From assembly GCA_047722935.1 (NCBI GenBank), contig JBDNZS010000075.1, positions 1 through 12,358 on the forward strand: 12,358 nucleotides of DNA. Reading direction: 5' to 3'. Position 1 is the stretch's first letter, and each line of letters begins with the position of its first letter. Under the pieces are notes generated by a model, which was not told the origin of the DNA, ran no database searches, and saw only the letters and a list, made by a program, of their open reading frames with translations. The stretch comes from Ethanoligenens sp047722935. GTDB lineage: Bacteria > Bacillota > Clostridia > Oscillospirales > Ethanoligenentaceae. A program made the translations under genes and the position numbers. Positions 1-6,861 of this stretch are shown piece after piece.

Positions 1-2
1 AT

Positions 3-1676
3 AGATATTGTAATCCATTAGGCAGGAGCGTTACAAGTTCACTATACCACTACAAACTGACGGTGGACGCCGTAAATTGGGACACCGGCAGCGTGAGCTT
101 GCGGGACAATACGTTTGCGGGCGCGACCGGCTTTCCGATATTCCGGCGCGAATCCATCGGGTTTGTCCGCGAGCAGATCGAGGCGCAGGAGCGCGACACC
201 CTCTGGCAGAAAACACCGGAGGGCGAGGTCGCGCGCGTCACGTTCACGCTGGGTACGGAGGAGGAGAAACCCGTAACGCAACGTGCGAATTTCCGCATCA
301 CAGACGACGCCCTCGGCACGGGCGGCAAAAAGGCGAAGTACGGCTACAATATTGCCGCCATCCGGCTGCTGAAAACGCTGGAAGCGGAGGGGCGCTTTGC
401 GACGCCGGAAGAGCAGGAAACCCTGTCCCGCTACGTCGGCTGGGGCGGCGTGCCACAGGCGTTCGATGAACAGAACCCTCAGTTGGCCGACGAGTACGCC
501 GAGCTGAAAAGTCTGCTCACCGACGAGGAATACGCCGCCGCCCGCGCCTCTACCCTCAACGCACATTACACCGCCCCGGTGGTCATCAAGGCCATGTACG
601 ACACGCTTGCGCGCATGGGCTTCCGCGCCGGCAACATTCTGGAACCCGGCTGCGGCGTCGGCAACTTTTTCGGGCTGTTGCCCGAAAGCATGGCCGCGTC
701 GAAGCTCTACGGCGTTGAGATCGACAGCATCACGGGCCGGATTGCCCGGCAGCTTTATCCGAGCGCAAATATCACCATCGACGGCTTTGAGCGCACCGAT
801 CAGCCGGATTCCTTTTTCGATCTCGCGGTGGGCAACGTGCCCTTCGGCGGCTTCAAGCTGGCCGACCGGCGCTACAACAAGTTCAATTTTCAGATTCACG
901 ACTACTTTATAGTCAAAACGCTGGATAAAGTGCGCCCGGGCGGCCTGATCGCGTTCATCACGTCGAAGGGGACGTTTGATAAGCAAAGCCCCGACGTGCG
1001 CAAATACATCGCCCAACGGGCAAAGCTGCTCGGGGCCGTCAGGCTCCCAAACACCGCTTTTACGGCCAACGCGGGCACCGAGGTTACCACCGACATCCTG
1101 TTTTTGCAGCACCGCGACCGCATGAGCTATGACGAACCCGCGTGGGTAAACGTAGCCGAAACGGCGGACGACGTGCCCATCAACCGGTATTTCCTTGACC
1201 ACCCGGAGATGCTGCTCGGTACGATGGCCTTTGACAAGAGCATGTACGGCAACAATAAGGAAACCACCTGTACCCCCATTCCCGGCGCGGATTTTGCGCG
1301 GCAGCTCAAAGCGGCGCTTTCACAGGTGGAACTGCCAAACCGGGACGCGCTGGAAACCGTGGACGTGACCGAGCCGGACGGCGAGGAACAGTCTGTGGAT
1401 GGCGCGGCCCTCTCCCTGCCCGCCGACCCGGACGTGCGTAATTTCAGCTATACGCTGGTGGACGATCACCTGTATTTCCGCGAAAACTCCAAGATGGATC
1501 TGGTACGGGACAAATCCGATACCGAGGTGCAGCGCATCCGGGGCATGATCGCGCTGCGGGACAGCACCCGGAAACTGATCGGCCTGCAAATGGACGACGC
1601 GGCGGACAACTTCATCGAGCAGGAGCAGGTTAATCTGAACAGTCTGTACGATGCCTATACCGCAAAGTACGGGTAG
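3..1676 (+). CDS. N6-methylase domain of ICE-type methylase/SNF2-helicase fusion, partial, ends at in-frame TAG
   Basis: This is the N-terminal part of the giant methylase-helicase protein carried by Tn1549/Tn916-like conjugative elements. The frame is open to the left edge, so the true start lies outside; GTG at 63 is only the first possible internal start. Seen: an SAM-binding motif I (EPGCGVGNF) near residue 213, followed by an acidic LYGVEID strand, and an NVPF motif near residue 279 standing where N6-adenine methylases have NPPY/F. A short ARASTLNAHYT stretch precedes motif I. The protein is thought to act on transferred DNA (methylation or anti-restriction); that role is inferred from the family. 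Translation stops at TAG 1674-1676, but the same frame continues with family-like sequence (see the next entry), so this is the first half of a broken gene. Codons are strongly G/C-ending, unlike the cargo genes on the right. Confidence 0.85.
   Translation, partial: RYCNPLGRSVTSSLYHYKLTVDAVNWDTGSVSLRDNTFAGATGFPIFRRESIGFVREQIEAQERDTLWQKTPEGEVARVTFTLGTEEEKPVTQRANFRITDDALGTGGKKAKYGYNIAAIRLLKTLEAEGRFATPEEQETLSRYVGWGGVPQAFDEQNPQLADEYAELKSLLTDEEYAAARASTLNAHYTAPVVIKAMYDTLARMGFRAGNILEPGCGVGNFFGLLPESMAASKLYGVEIDSITGRIARQLYPSANITIDGFERTDQPDSFFDLAVGNVPFGGFKLADRRYNKFNFQIHDYFIVKTLDKVRPGGLIAFITSKGTFDKQSPDVRKYIAQRAKLLGAVRLPNTAFTANAGTEVTTDILFLQHRDRMSYDEPAWVNVAETADDVPINRYFLDHPEMLLGTMAFDKSMYGNNKETTCTPIPGADFARQLKAALSQVELPNRDALETVDVTEPDGEEQSVDGAALSLPADPDVRNFSYTLVDDHLYFRENSKMDLVRDKSDTEVQRIRGMIALRDSTRKLIGLQMDDAADNFIEQEQVNLNSLYDAYTAKYG
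1674..1676 (+). pseudogene. In-frame amber codon splitting the methylase-helicase gene
   Basis: TAG sits between YTAKYG and LSASAN in an otherwise continuous frame. From memory, intact relatives read KYG followed by a leucine and then a stretch ending in AN, with the same spacing. This fits a single substitution of a leucine codon (TTG to TAG) rather than an insertion or deletion. TAG is also the natural stop of the permease gene at 12249-12251, so general amber recoding in this DNA is unlikely. A sequencing error remains possible. Confidence 0.6.
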
Positions 1677-1730
1677 CTTTCCGCGTCGGCCAACTGCCAC
1701 GCATTCCGCACGGATTCTTCGTACAGCCTT

Positions 1731-3527
1731 TTGGCGTCGCTGGAGGTGGTGGACGAGGACGGCAACCTTGTCCGCAAGGCGGATATGTTCAGCAAAAGGA
1801 CGATCCGCCACACGCAGCCGGTGACCTCCGTAGATACCGCCGCCGAGGCGCTCGCCGTTTCCATTGCGGAAAAGGCCGGTGTGGATATGGATTTCATGCG
1901 GGGCCTGACGGGGTTTTCGGAGGAACAGCTCGCGGAAGACCTGCGCGGTGTCGTGTTTCGCGATCTCGGCGGACAGGACCCCGCTACCGTCCCGAAAACC
2001 TTTTTCAAGCTGGAAAACTGCCCCTACGTCACCGCCGATGCCTACCTTTCCGGCAACGTGCGCGCAAAATTCAAGCTCGCGCGGGCACTCGCGGAAATGC
2101 GGCCCGACCTCGCCCCGCAGATCGTGAGCAATATCCGGGCGCTGGAGCGGGTGCAGCCCAAGGATTTGAGCGCCGCCGAGATCGACGTGCGGCTGGGCGC
2201 AACGTGGGTGGATACGAAATACATCGACCGGTTCACGTTTGAAGTGCTGCAAACGCCCCGGCATTTGCAGTTCGGGGACGTGACCACGCGGTACATGGAC
2301 GTAACCGGCGTCTGGAACATCAAGGGCAAGGGGCTGGACAACCATGACAACAGCCGCGTTTACGGCACCAAGCGCCGCAGCGCCTATTACATCCTCGAAG
2401 ATTCCCTCAACCTCAAGGACACCCGTATTTACGATACCGTCATCGACGAAAACGGTTCGGAAAAACGTGTTCTCAACGAAAAGGAAACCGCAATCGCCCA
2501 GCAGAAGCAAGAGACGTTAAAACGGGCGTTCACGCAGTGGATTTGGAAAGACCCGGAGCGCCGGGAGGTGCTCTGTAAGAAGTACAACACCCTGTATAAC
2601 AGCACCCGCCCGCGCGAATACGACGGGAGCCACCTGAAATTTGATGGCATGAGCCCGGAAATCTCGCTGCACAAGCATCAGCGCAATGCCGTCGCGCACC
2701 AGCTTTACGGCAAAAACACCCTGCTCGCGCACTGGGTAGGCGCGGGCAAAACCTTTGAAATGATCGCCGCCGGAATGGAGGCCAAGCGGCTGGGGTTATG
2801 CCAGAAATCCCTGTATGTGGTGCCGAACCACCTCACCGAGCAGTGGGGCGCGGATTTTCTGCGCCTGTATCCCGGCGCAAACGTGCTGGTGGCCACCAAG
2901 AAGGACTTTGAGCCGGAGAACCGCCGGAAATTCTGCGCCCGCATCGCGACCGGAGAATACGACGCGGTGGTGATCGGGCACTCGCAGCTTGAAAAAATCC
3001 CGGTTTCGCCCGAACGACAGGCCCGTATCATCGAACAGCAGATCGACGAGATCACGACGGAGATCGCGCTCGCCAAAGCGGACAAGAGCGAACGCTTCAC
3101 GGTCAAGCAGATGGAAAAAAGCAAAAAGGCGTTGGAAACCCGTCTGCAAAAGCTGAACGACGTGCGCCGGGATAACGTCGTGACCTTTGAGGAACTCGGC
3201 GTTGACCGACTGTTTATCGACGAAGCGGACAATTTTAAGAATTTGGCCCTCTTCACGAAAATGCGCAATGTGGCGGGCGTTTCGCAGACCGAGGCGAAAA
3301 AGAGCACTGATTTATATATGAAGTGCAGCTATCTTGACGAGATCACCTCCGGGCGCGGCGTGGTGTTCGCCACAGGCACGCCCATCAGCAACAGTATGAC
3401 GGAGCTGTACACCATGATGCGCTATCTCCAGCACGAAACCTTACAGGAGCAGGGCCTCAGTCATTTCGATTCCTGGGCGGCGCTCTACGGAGAAACGGTT
3501 TCGCAGATGGATGTAAGAGTGGCTTAA
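1731..3527 (+). CDS. SNF2/DEAD-type helicase domain of the same ICE protein, truncated at its 3' end by the IME
   Basis: This lies in the same frame as the upstream methylase fragment, separated only by TAG 1674-1676; codons 1677-1730 are also family-like. TTG 1731 is a nominal start with no convincing ribosome binding site. Seen: Walker A HWVGAGKT near residue 335, a VVPNHLTEQW strand after it, a DEAD box in LFIDEADNFKN near residue 494, and helicase motif III in VFATGTPISNS near residue 547. This identifies the superfamily-2 SNF2-like helicase half of ICE methylase-helicase proteins. After HFDSWAALYGETV (codon ending at 3500) the sequence stops resembling the family and ends within nine codons. 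The second RecA-like lobe and long C-terminal part are absent. The stop (3525-3527) overlaps the stop of the converging recombinase gene. The fragment is very unlikely to be functional. Confidence 0.85.
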   Translation: MASLEVVDEDGNLVRKADMFSKRTIRHTQPVTSVDTAAEALAVSIAEKAGVDMDFMRGLTGFSEEQLAEDLRGVVFRDLGGQDPATVPKTFFKLENCPYVTADAYLSGNVRAKFKLARALAEMRPDLAPQIVSNIRALERVQPKDLSAAEIDVRLGATWVDTKYIDRFTFEVLQTPRHLQFGDVTTRYMDVTGVWNIKGKGLDNHDNSRVYGTKRRSAYYILEDSLNLKDTRIYDTVIDENGSEKRVLNEKETAIAQQKQETLKRAFTQWIWKDPERREVLCKKYNTLYNSTRPREYDGSHLKFDGMSPEISLHKHQRNAVAHQLYGKNTLLAHWVGAGKTFEMIAAGMEAKRLGLCQKSLYVVPNHLTEQWGADFLRLYPGANVLVATKKDFEPENRRKFCARIATGEYDAVVIGHSQLEKIPVSPERQARIIEQQIDEITTEIALAKADKSERFTVKQMEKSKKALETRLQKLNDVRRDNVVTFEELGVDRLFIDEADNFKNLALFTKMRNVAGVSQTEAKKSTDLYMKCSYLDEITSGRGVVFATGTPISNSMTELYTMMRYLQHETLQEQGLSHFDSWAALYGETVSQMDVRVA

Positions 3528-3537
3528 AGGCACTGCG
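3489..3537. other. Probable left attachment junction (attL) of the IME
   Basis: Helicase homology ends at about 3500 and the recombinase stop codon is at 3524-3526, so the crossover must lie close to 3495-3515. Imperfect inverted repeats are present: CGCAG at 3502-3506 against CTGCG at 3533-3537, and AGTGGC against GGCACT around 3518-3533. Large serine recombinases bind such imperfect half-sites on either side of a two-base core. The exact core cannot be fixed without the right junction or an empty target. Confidence 0.45.
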
Positions 3538-4807
3538 TAATATCATCACCGGCCTTGCCGATGAACCTGTAATAGATTTCAACGACCTGCGTTATCCCAC
3601 TGTCCGTGGTTTCCCGTTCATGGATCAGGATTTGGCTGACCAGCTCGTTGAGGATTTCCGGGGTAAGCTCCCGCAATTTGGTGTATTTCCGAATTAGTTT
3701 CAGCCATTGCGCCGCATTGTCCTGAAAATCCGCCGTCTGCTCCTGCTGATCTTTCAGCGTCTGCACCTTTTCCTGCAACTGCTGTTGCTCCTGTTGGCAC
3801 TTGGTGAGCATTTTGGCATAGTTGCCGTCTGAAATGGCTTCCAGCGCGTGATCTTCATACAGCTTGGAAAAAATCCGGTCGAGGGCACCCAAACGCTTTT
3901 CTGCGGCCTTGATTTCCTTCTCTGCGCTCTTTTGCGTGGCTGTTCCGATCTGTTTATTCCGTTGGAGCAGAGCCGCCAGAACGGCCTTCTCGTTGGACAG
4001 GGCGGCCTTTGCGAATGCCCGGATGTCCTCCAGAACGATGTCGTGCAGATCGCTTTCCCATGTGCTGTGCGGGGTGCAAACCTCCGGGCCATAAGCGTTG
4101 TATTTGCCGCAACGGTAATACCGATCATCAAGGCCCGCGTGGCGCTTTTTCTTGCTCACCATCATACGGCCACAGTCCGCGCACCGCACCACCCCCGCAA
4201 ACAGGGCGGTAACACCATCATTCTTGGGGCGGTGCCGTGCCTGTATCTTCTCATGCGCGGCCTCCCATGTCTGCTGGTCTACCAAAGCGGGCCACCTGTC
4301 TTCAATGATTACCCAGTTTTCTTCCGGACGGCGGACGGTTTTCCGTACCTTGTAGATGCTTTCCGTTTTCAGCGCCACAAGGTGCCCCAAATATTGCTGA
4401 TTATAGAGCATGTCCCGTATGGTTTTGGCGTACCAGTAGTAAGGCGGCTCCGGGTTCTCACCCTCGTATTTGGGGTATGCGTGCTGGCCGCGCGCATACA
4501 GCCACCACGCCGGACTGGGAATTCTGGAAGCGCGAAGTTGTCTGGCAATCCCATTGTACCCTTTTCCCTGTGCTGCCAAGTGGAAGATAAGCTGAATGGT
4601 CGGCGCGGTTTCCTCATCCACAATCAGTTTGTGGTGATCGGCGGGGTCTTTCAAATAGCCATAGGGTGAAGCCGTCGAAAGATACAGCCCCGCCTTTGCG
4701 CGCGCTTTGCGGCTGGAACGGATTTTGCGGGAAATGTCCCTCGCGTAAAAATCGTTTAGAAGATTTTTTATGGGGGTCATGTCGTTGAATCCGTTGGCCG
4801 TGTCCAC
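3524..4807 (-). CDS. Large serine recombinase, C-terminal fragment (recombinase domain, zinc ribbon, coiled coil)
   Basis: This is the DNA-binding part of a TnpX/TndX-like large serine recombinase. Seen, counting from GTG 4807: the continuation of the linker (DTANGFNDMTPIKN, ISRKIRSSRKARAKAG), a recombinase domain at about residues 45-150, a zinc beta-ribbon with CADC at 209-212 plus Cys233 and Cys244, and a Lys/Glu/Gln-rich coiled coil at about 285-365. In this family the coiled coil guides synapsis and directionality. The frame stays open upstream to about 4866 and encodes YTEIFFPDRQIRYIAVNDGV, which belongs between this part and the catalytic fragment. The GTG at 4807 is therefore only a nominal start. 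With the extra base removed, the protein would be 543 aa, normal for the family. The gene points outward, toward the insertion junction. Confidence 0.88.
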   Translation of the reverse strand: MDTANGFNDMTPIKNLLNDFYARDISRKIRSSRKARAKAGLYLSTASPYGYLKDPADHHKLIVDEETAPTIQLIFHLAAQGKGYNGIARQLRASRIPSPAWWLYARGQHAYPKYEGENPEPPYYWYAKTIRDMLYNQQYLGHLVALKTESIYKVRKTVRRPEENWVIIEDRWPALVDQQTWEAAHEKIQARHRPKNDGVTALFAGVVRCADCGRMMVSKKKRHAGLDDRYYRCGKYNAYGPEVCTPHSTWESDLHDIVLEDIRAFAKAALSNEKAVLAALLQRNKQIGTATQKSAEKEIKAAEKRLGALDRIFSKLYEDHALEAISDGNYAKMLTKCQQEQQQLQEKVQTLKDQQEQTADFQDNAAQWLKLIRKYTKLRELTPEILNELVSQILIHERETTDSGITQVVEIYYRFIGKAGDDITQCL

Positions 4808-4865
4808 GCCGTCGTTGACCGCGATATACCGTATCTGCCGGTCTGGAAAGAAGATTTCGGTATAG

Positions 4866-4868
4866 TTA
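4866..4868 (-). pseudogene. One-base insertion (frameshift) splitting the serine recombinase
   Basis: On the coding strand the sequence reads GGCTAACTATACC, giving Gly-stop. With a single A at 4866-4867 it would read GGC TAC TAT ACC (GYYT) and continue into the downstream fragment in frame. This is the simplest explanation for the two recombinase fragments. The run is only two As, which is not a typical slippery site, so programmed frameshifting is unlikely. Confidence 0.75.
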
Positions 4869-5156
4869 GCCGGTCTGGAGATAGTCGCGCCCGAGGCGGG
4901 ATAAATCCTTTGTCAGCACCATATTGATCTTGCCCTGCTCAATATCCGCCAACATCCGCTGAAAATCCGGGCGGTTGAAATTGGTGCCGCTCCATCCGTC
5001 GTCCACATACACGCCCATGACGGGAAACCCCTGCTGTTCGCAGTATTGGCTGAGAAGGACTTTCTGCGTCGTGATCGAATTGCTTTCCCCCGAGCCGTCC
5101 TCGGATGAAAGGCGGCAGTAGAGCGCCGCTTTAATTGCTGTTGTTTGCTGCTTCAC
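4866..5156 (-). CDS. Large serine recombinase, N-terminal catalytic fragment
   Basis: This is the resolvase-type catalytic domain of the site-specific recombinase that would integrate and excise the element. Seen: YCRLS with the likely nucleophile Ser17, the downstream ESNSITTQ segment, VDDGWSGTNFNRPDF, and the LSRLGRDY motif with Arg87 and Arg90, which match the conserved active-site arginines. The start is GTG 5156-5154, with AAGGAGG seven bases upstream, and it overlaps the TGA of the upstream 90-aa gene (GTGA). The frame ends at TAA 4868-4866 directly after DYLQTG, where relatives continue with YYTEIFFPD. Removing one A restores that reading. Alone, this fragment lacks the DNA-binding domains and should not carry out integration. 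Confidence 0.88.
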   Translation of the reverse strand: MKQQTTAIKAALYCRLSSEDGSGESNSITTQKVLLSQYCEQQGFPVMGVYVDDGWSGTNFNRPDFQRMLADIEQGKINMVLTKDLSRLGRDYLQTG

Positions 5157-5425
5157 TGTGCAACCTCCTTATCGGAAGCAGCAGGCATGATAGGATTCAC
5201 AGGTTCCATTATACCCCTGCCCCTTTCGGAGTGCAACGCTGCGTCCTGCTCAATCAGGCTTAAAAACGCCTGTGTAGCCGTCCGTTCGCCGGAAAATACC
5301 CGTTTGACAACAAAGGTCGTCTTCTTCCGAACGGGATACTCCATACTGCCGCTTTTATCCTTGAAAATGAGAAAGATACGGTGGGAAATCTGTTGCAACT
5401 GTACCAGAGTAATTTTTACTTTCAT
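5153..5425 (-). CDS. Small protein of unknown function, coupled to the serine recombinase
   Basis: A 90-aa protein that I do not recognise. The start ATG 5425-5423 has a good AAGGAG site about five bases upstream, and the mobV stop lies only about ten bases before it. Its TGA overlaps the recombinase GTG by four bases (GTGA), so the two are probably translationally coupled. Seen: no membrane segment and no cysteine; a basic middle (YPVRKKTTFVVKRVFSGER), a hydrophobic, possibly beta-rich N-terminus, and an acidic, probably flexible C-terminus. Small genes next to serine recombinases in such elements are sometimes accessory or directionality factors; for this one that is only a guess from position. 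There is a small chance it is a remnant or is expressed only to couple translation. Confidence 0.7.
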   Translation of the reverse strand: MKVKITLVQLQQISHRIFLIFKDKSGSMEYPVRKKTTFVVKRVFSGERTATQAFLSLIEQDAALHSERGRGIMEPVNPIMPAASDKEVAQ

Positions 5426-5435
5426 CCAAGCTCCT

Positions 5436-6386
5436 TTATCGCTGTTGATACGGATTCCGGTTTCGGCGCGCCTGTTCGATTTGCGCGCGAAGCTCCGGCG
5501 GGATACTGTTTACGAAGCGCCGCAAGTTCTCCACATCGCTTTTCAATTTGGCAATTTCCAGTTCTTTTCGCAGACTGGGTTTTTCAGCCGGTTCTTCTTT
5601 CGGGCGGAGCCGGGCATTTTCATCTTCCAGCGTCGAAATGGCGGAAGCATATTTTTTCAGCAAAAAATCCAACTTCCCCATTTGAGGAAACCATTTGTTG
5701 AGCAAAGAAATGGCTTCGGCGTTATTCTCTATGGCGTTGTTTGGGTTCACATTCTGCAAAATGCCGCGAATGCACCGGGCCTGTCTGGAAAGGTCTTCAG
5801 CCTGTTTGAACACCTGCGTGGGAATATGTTCTCGCCCGGTTTCTCGGGAAGATTCTCCACGGCTCAGGTTCGGATATTTTTTCGCCATGTAATTATAGAA
5901 AACGTCTTGCCACTGGCTCAATTGCGCGCGGTTTCCCAAAACGTATTTGGCTGAAAGATGCTTTTCTTTTGTCAGGGGAACAAACACCAGATGTATATGC
6001 GGCGTTTTTTTATCCAGATGGACAACGGCGGAAACAATGTTTTCCATACCAACGTAATGGCCGATCAAAAACTCAGCGCGCCGGAAGAATTCCCAGATTT
6101 CTTTGCGCTGCATTCCTTTAAAAAATTCGGGGCTGGCGGTAACGAGCGTATCCACCAGTCGGGTACTGTCCTTGCGGGTGCGGCAGCCCGCCGCCGTAAT
6201 CCGGCTGTCGATCTCCTGCTTATAGCTGCCTTTCGGGCGGACGAGGTGGAAATTGTATTTGCTGCGGGACGTATCAATGTCCGGATTGCTCTTGTACTGG
6301 GCTTTCCGGCGCTCATGGTGGGCTTCCAGCGCCCGTGCGGAGCCACCCTTGTGTTTGGCGAACCTTAAAATGGCGTATTGCGGCAT
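5436..6386 (-). CDS. mobV: MobV-family relaxase (Pre/Mob plasmid recombination enzyme)
   Basis: This relaxase nicks one strand at oriT and leads the transferred strand into a helper conjugation apparatus. Seen: an N-terminal HHERR motif at residues 23-27, where His23 aligns with the catalytic His22 of pMV158 MobM; NPDIDTSRSKYNFHLV, matching the family's NPDIDPSRS-type segment; and the metal-binding HLDKKTPHIH at 123-132. The C-terminal part (about 215-300) is charged and predicted coiled coil. At 316 aa it is shorter than plasmid MobM (about 494 aa), as is common in small mobilizable elements. The start ATG 6386 has AAAGGA about eight bases upstream; a stronger AGGAGG sits further upstream. 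It is the first gene of the minus-strand operon. The matching oriT candidates lie at 7671-7686 and, less clearly, 6729-6752. Confidence 0.92.
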   Translation of the reverse strand: MPQYAILRFAKHKGGSARALEAHHERRKAQYKSNPDIDTSRSKYNFHLVRPKGSYKQEIDSRITAAGCRTRKDSTRLVDTLVTASPEFFKGMQRKEIWEFFRRAEFLIGHYVGMENIVSAVVHLDKKTPHIHLVFVPLTKEKHLSAKYVLGNRAQLSQWQDVFYNYMAKKYPNLSRGESSRETGREHIPTQVFKQAEDLSRQARCIRGILQNVNPNNAIENNAEAISLLNKWFPQMGKLDFLLKKYASAISTLEDENARLRPKEEPAEKPSLRKELEIAKLKSDVENLRRFVNSIPPELRAQIEQARRNRNPYQQR

Positions 6387-6728
6387 TCAACCATCCTTTC
6401 ACACAGAAAAAACCTCCTATTTTCTTCACACACCAACCGGCTGCCGGGCGGGCAGCGCCACAGGATTTTCACCTCCCCGCATTCTGATGCCGGGCCGTCC
6501 CTCGCCGCAACGCGAAGCCGGACGGATGTATCTCCCGAAACAAAAGTCTTCGCCCGCAGGCTGTCAAACCCGCTTACGGCAAAGGGGAATCGCTCTCCCT
6601 TTCGGGGTCATGGCGTGCCTGCCGCACGGCTCGTTTTGTTCCGAACGTAGCTGGTATGCTCTTATTCGATTGTCAAGCTTCATTTCCCTGTCAAAGTGGT
6701 TTATACTGGAAAGCAATCAAACAGGGTC

Positions 6729-6752
6729 TAAAAGTATACACTATAAAGTATG
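6729..6752 (-). other. Degenerate MobV oriT-like sequence or regulatory direct repeat
   Basis: The minus strand contains TATAGTGTATACTTTT, which resembles the pMV158-type oriT core (TAGTGTGTTATACTTT) but lacks two bases in the loop and the matching left arm. On the plus strand it appears as a direct repeat, AAAGTATA and AAAGTATG. It may be an old or weak oriT, or a binding site for the XRE protein encoded just downstream. A much better oriT is at 7671-7686. Confidence 0.35.
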
Positions 6753-6843
6753 CAGAATCCGTATTTCAGCAAAAAGGGAGCCGTTTTGCCCTGGGTGCCG
6801 ATTTTCGGGCGGCGGCCAAGTGATAAAATGGAAGGAGTACCAA

Positions 6844-6861
6844 ATGCCATATACCGAATAA
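6844..6861 (+). CDS. Five-codon mini-ORF (MPYTE) immediately before the XRE gene
   Basis: ATG 6844 follows an AAGGAG (6832-6837) at ideal spacing of six bases, and TAA 6859-6861 directly abuts the ATG of the XRE gene in the same frame. The regulator's own ATG is 24 bases from that site, too far for direct initiation. Either translation reinitiates from this leader, or the TAA is a mutation inside an originally longer N-terminus. Confidence 0.45.
   Translation: MPYTE

Larger units (their letters stand above)
6387..6861. other. Divergent intergenic region between mobV and the XRE gene, rich in small inverted repeats
   Basis: There is no protein gene here beyond a five-codon mini-ORF at its right end. 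Seen: GCTGCC/GGCAGC (6440-6456), CCGTCC/GGACGG (6495-6525), AAAGGG/CCCTTT (6581-6602) and CGTGC/GCACG (about 6624-6638). On the minus strand two TTGACA hexamers lie 19 bases apart (within about 6669-6694). They could be -35 elements for mobV, but no clear -10 is found at the right spacing. An oriT-like sequence is at 6729-6752. The region presumably holds promoters for both directions; I cannot place them firmly. Confidence 0.55.

Noticed and set aside
42..1202. 386-codon open frame on the minus strand
   Set aside because: It mirrors the methylase gene in GC-rich DNA; no recognisable domain and no ribosome binding site, whereas the plus strand carries clear methylase motifs.
1674..1676. Amber recoding to explain the in-frame TAG
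   Set aside because: The intact permease gene ends with TAG at the normal family C-terminus, so TAG works as a stop in this DNA; a point mutation or error is simpler.
1320..2510. 396-codon open frame on the minus strand
   Set aside because: It lies opposite the helicase gene and spans the amber codon region; its low-complexity protein matches nothing I know. Long antisense frames are expected in G/C-ending codon use.
3848..4669. 273-codon plus-strand frame opposite the recombinase
   Set aside because: The minus strand has the full recombinase domain with zinc-ribbon cysteines; the plus frame has no start context and no motif.
5145..5954. 269-codon plus-strand frame opposite mobV and the 90-aa gene
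   Set aside because: It crosses two well-supported minus-strand genes and their ribosome binding sites; it is an antisense shadow.
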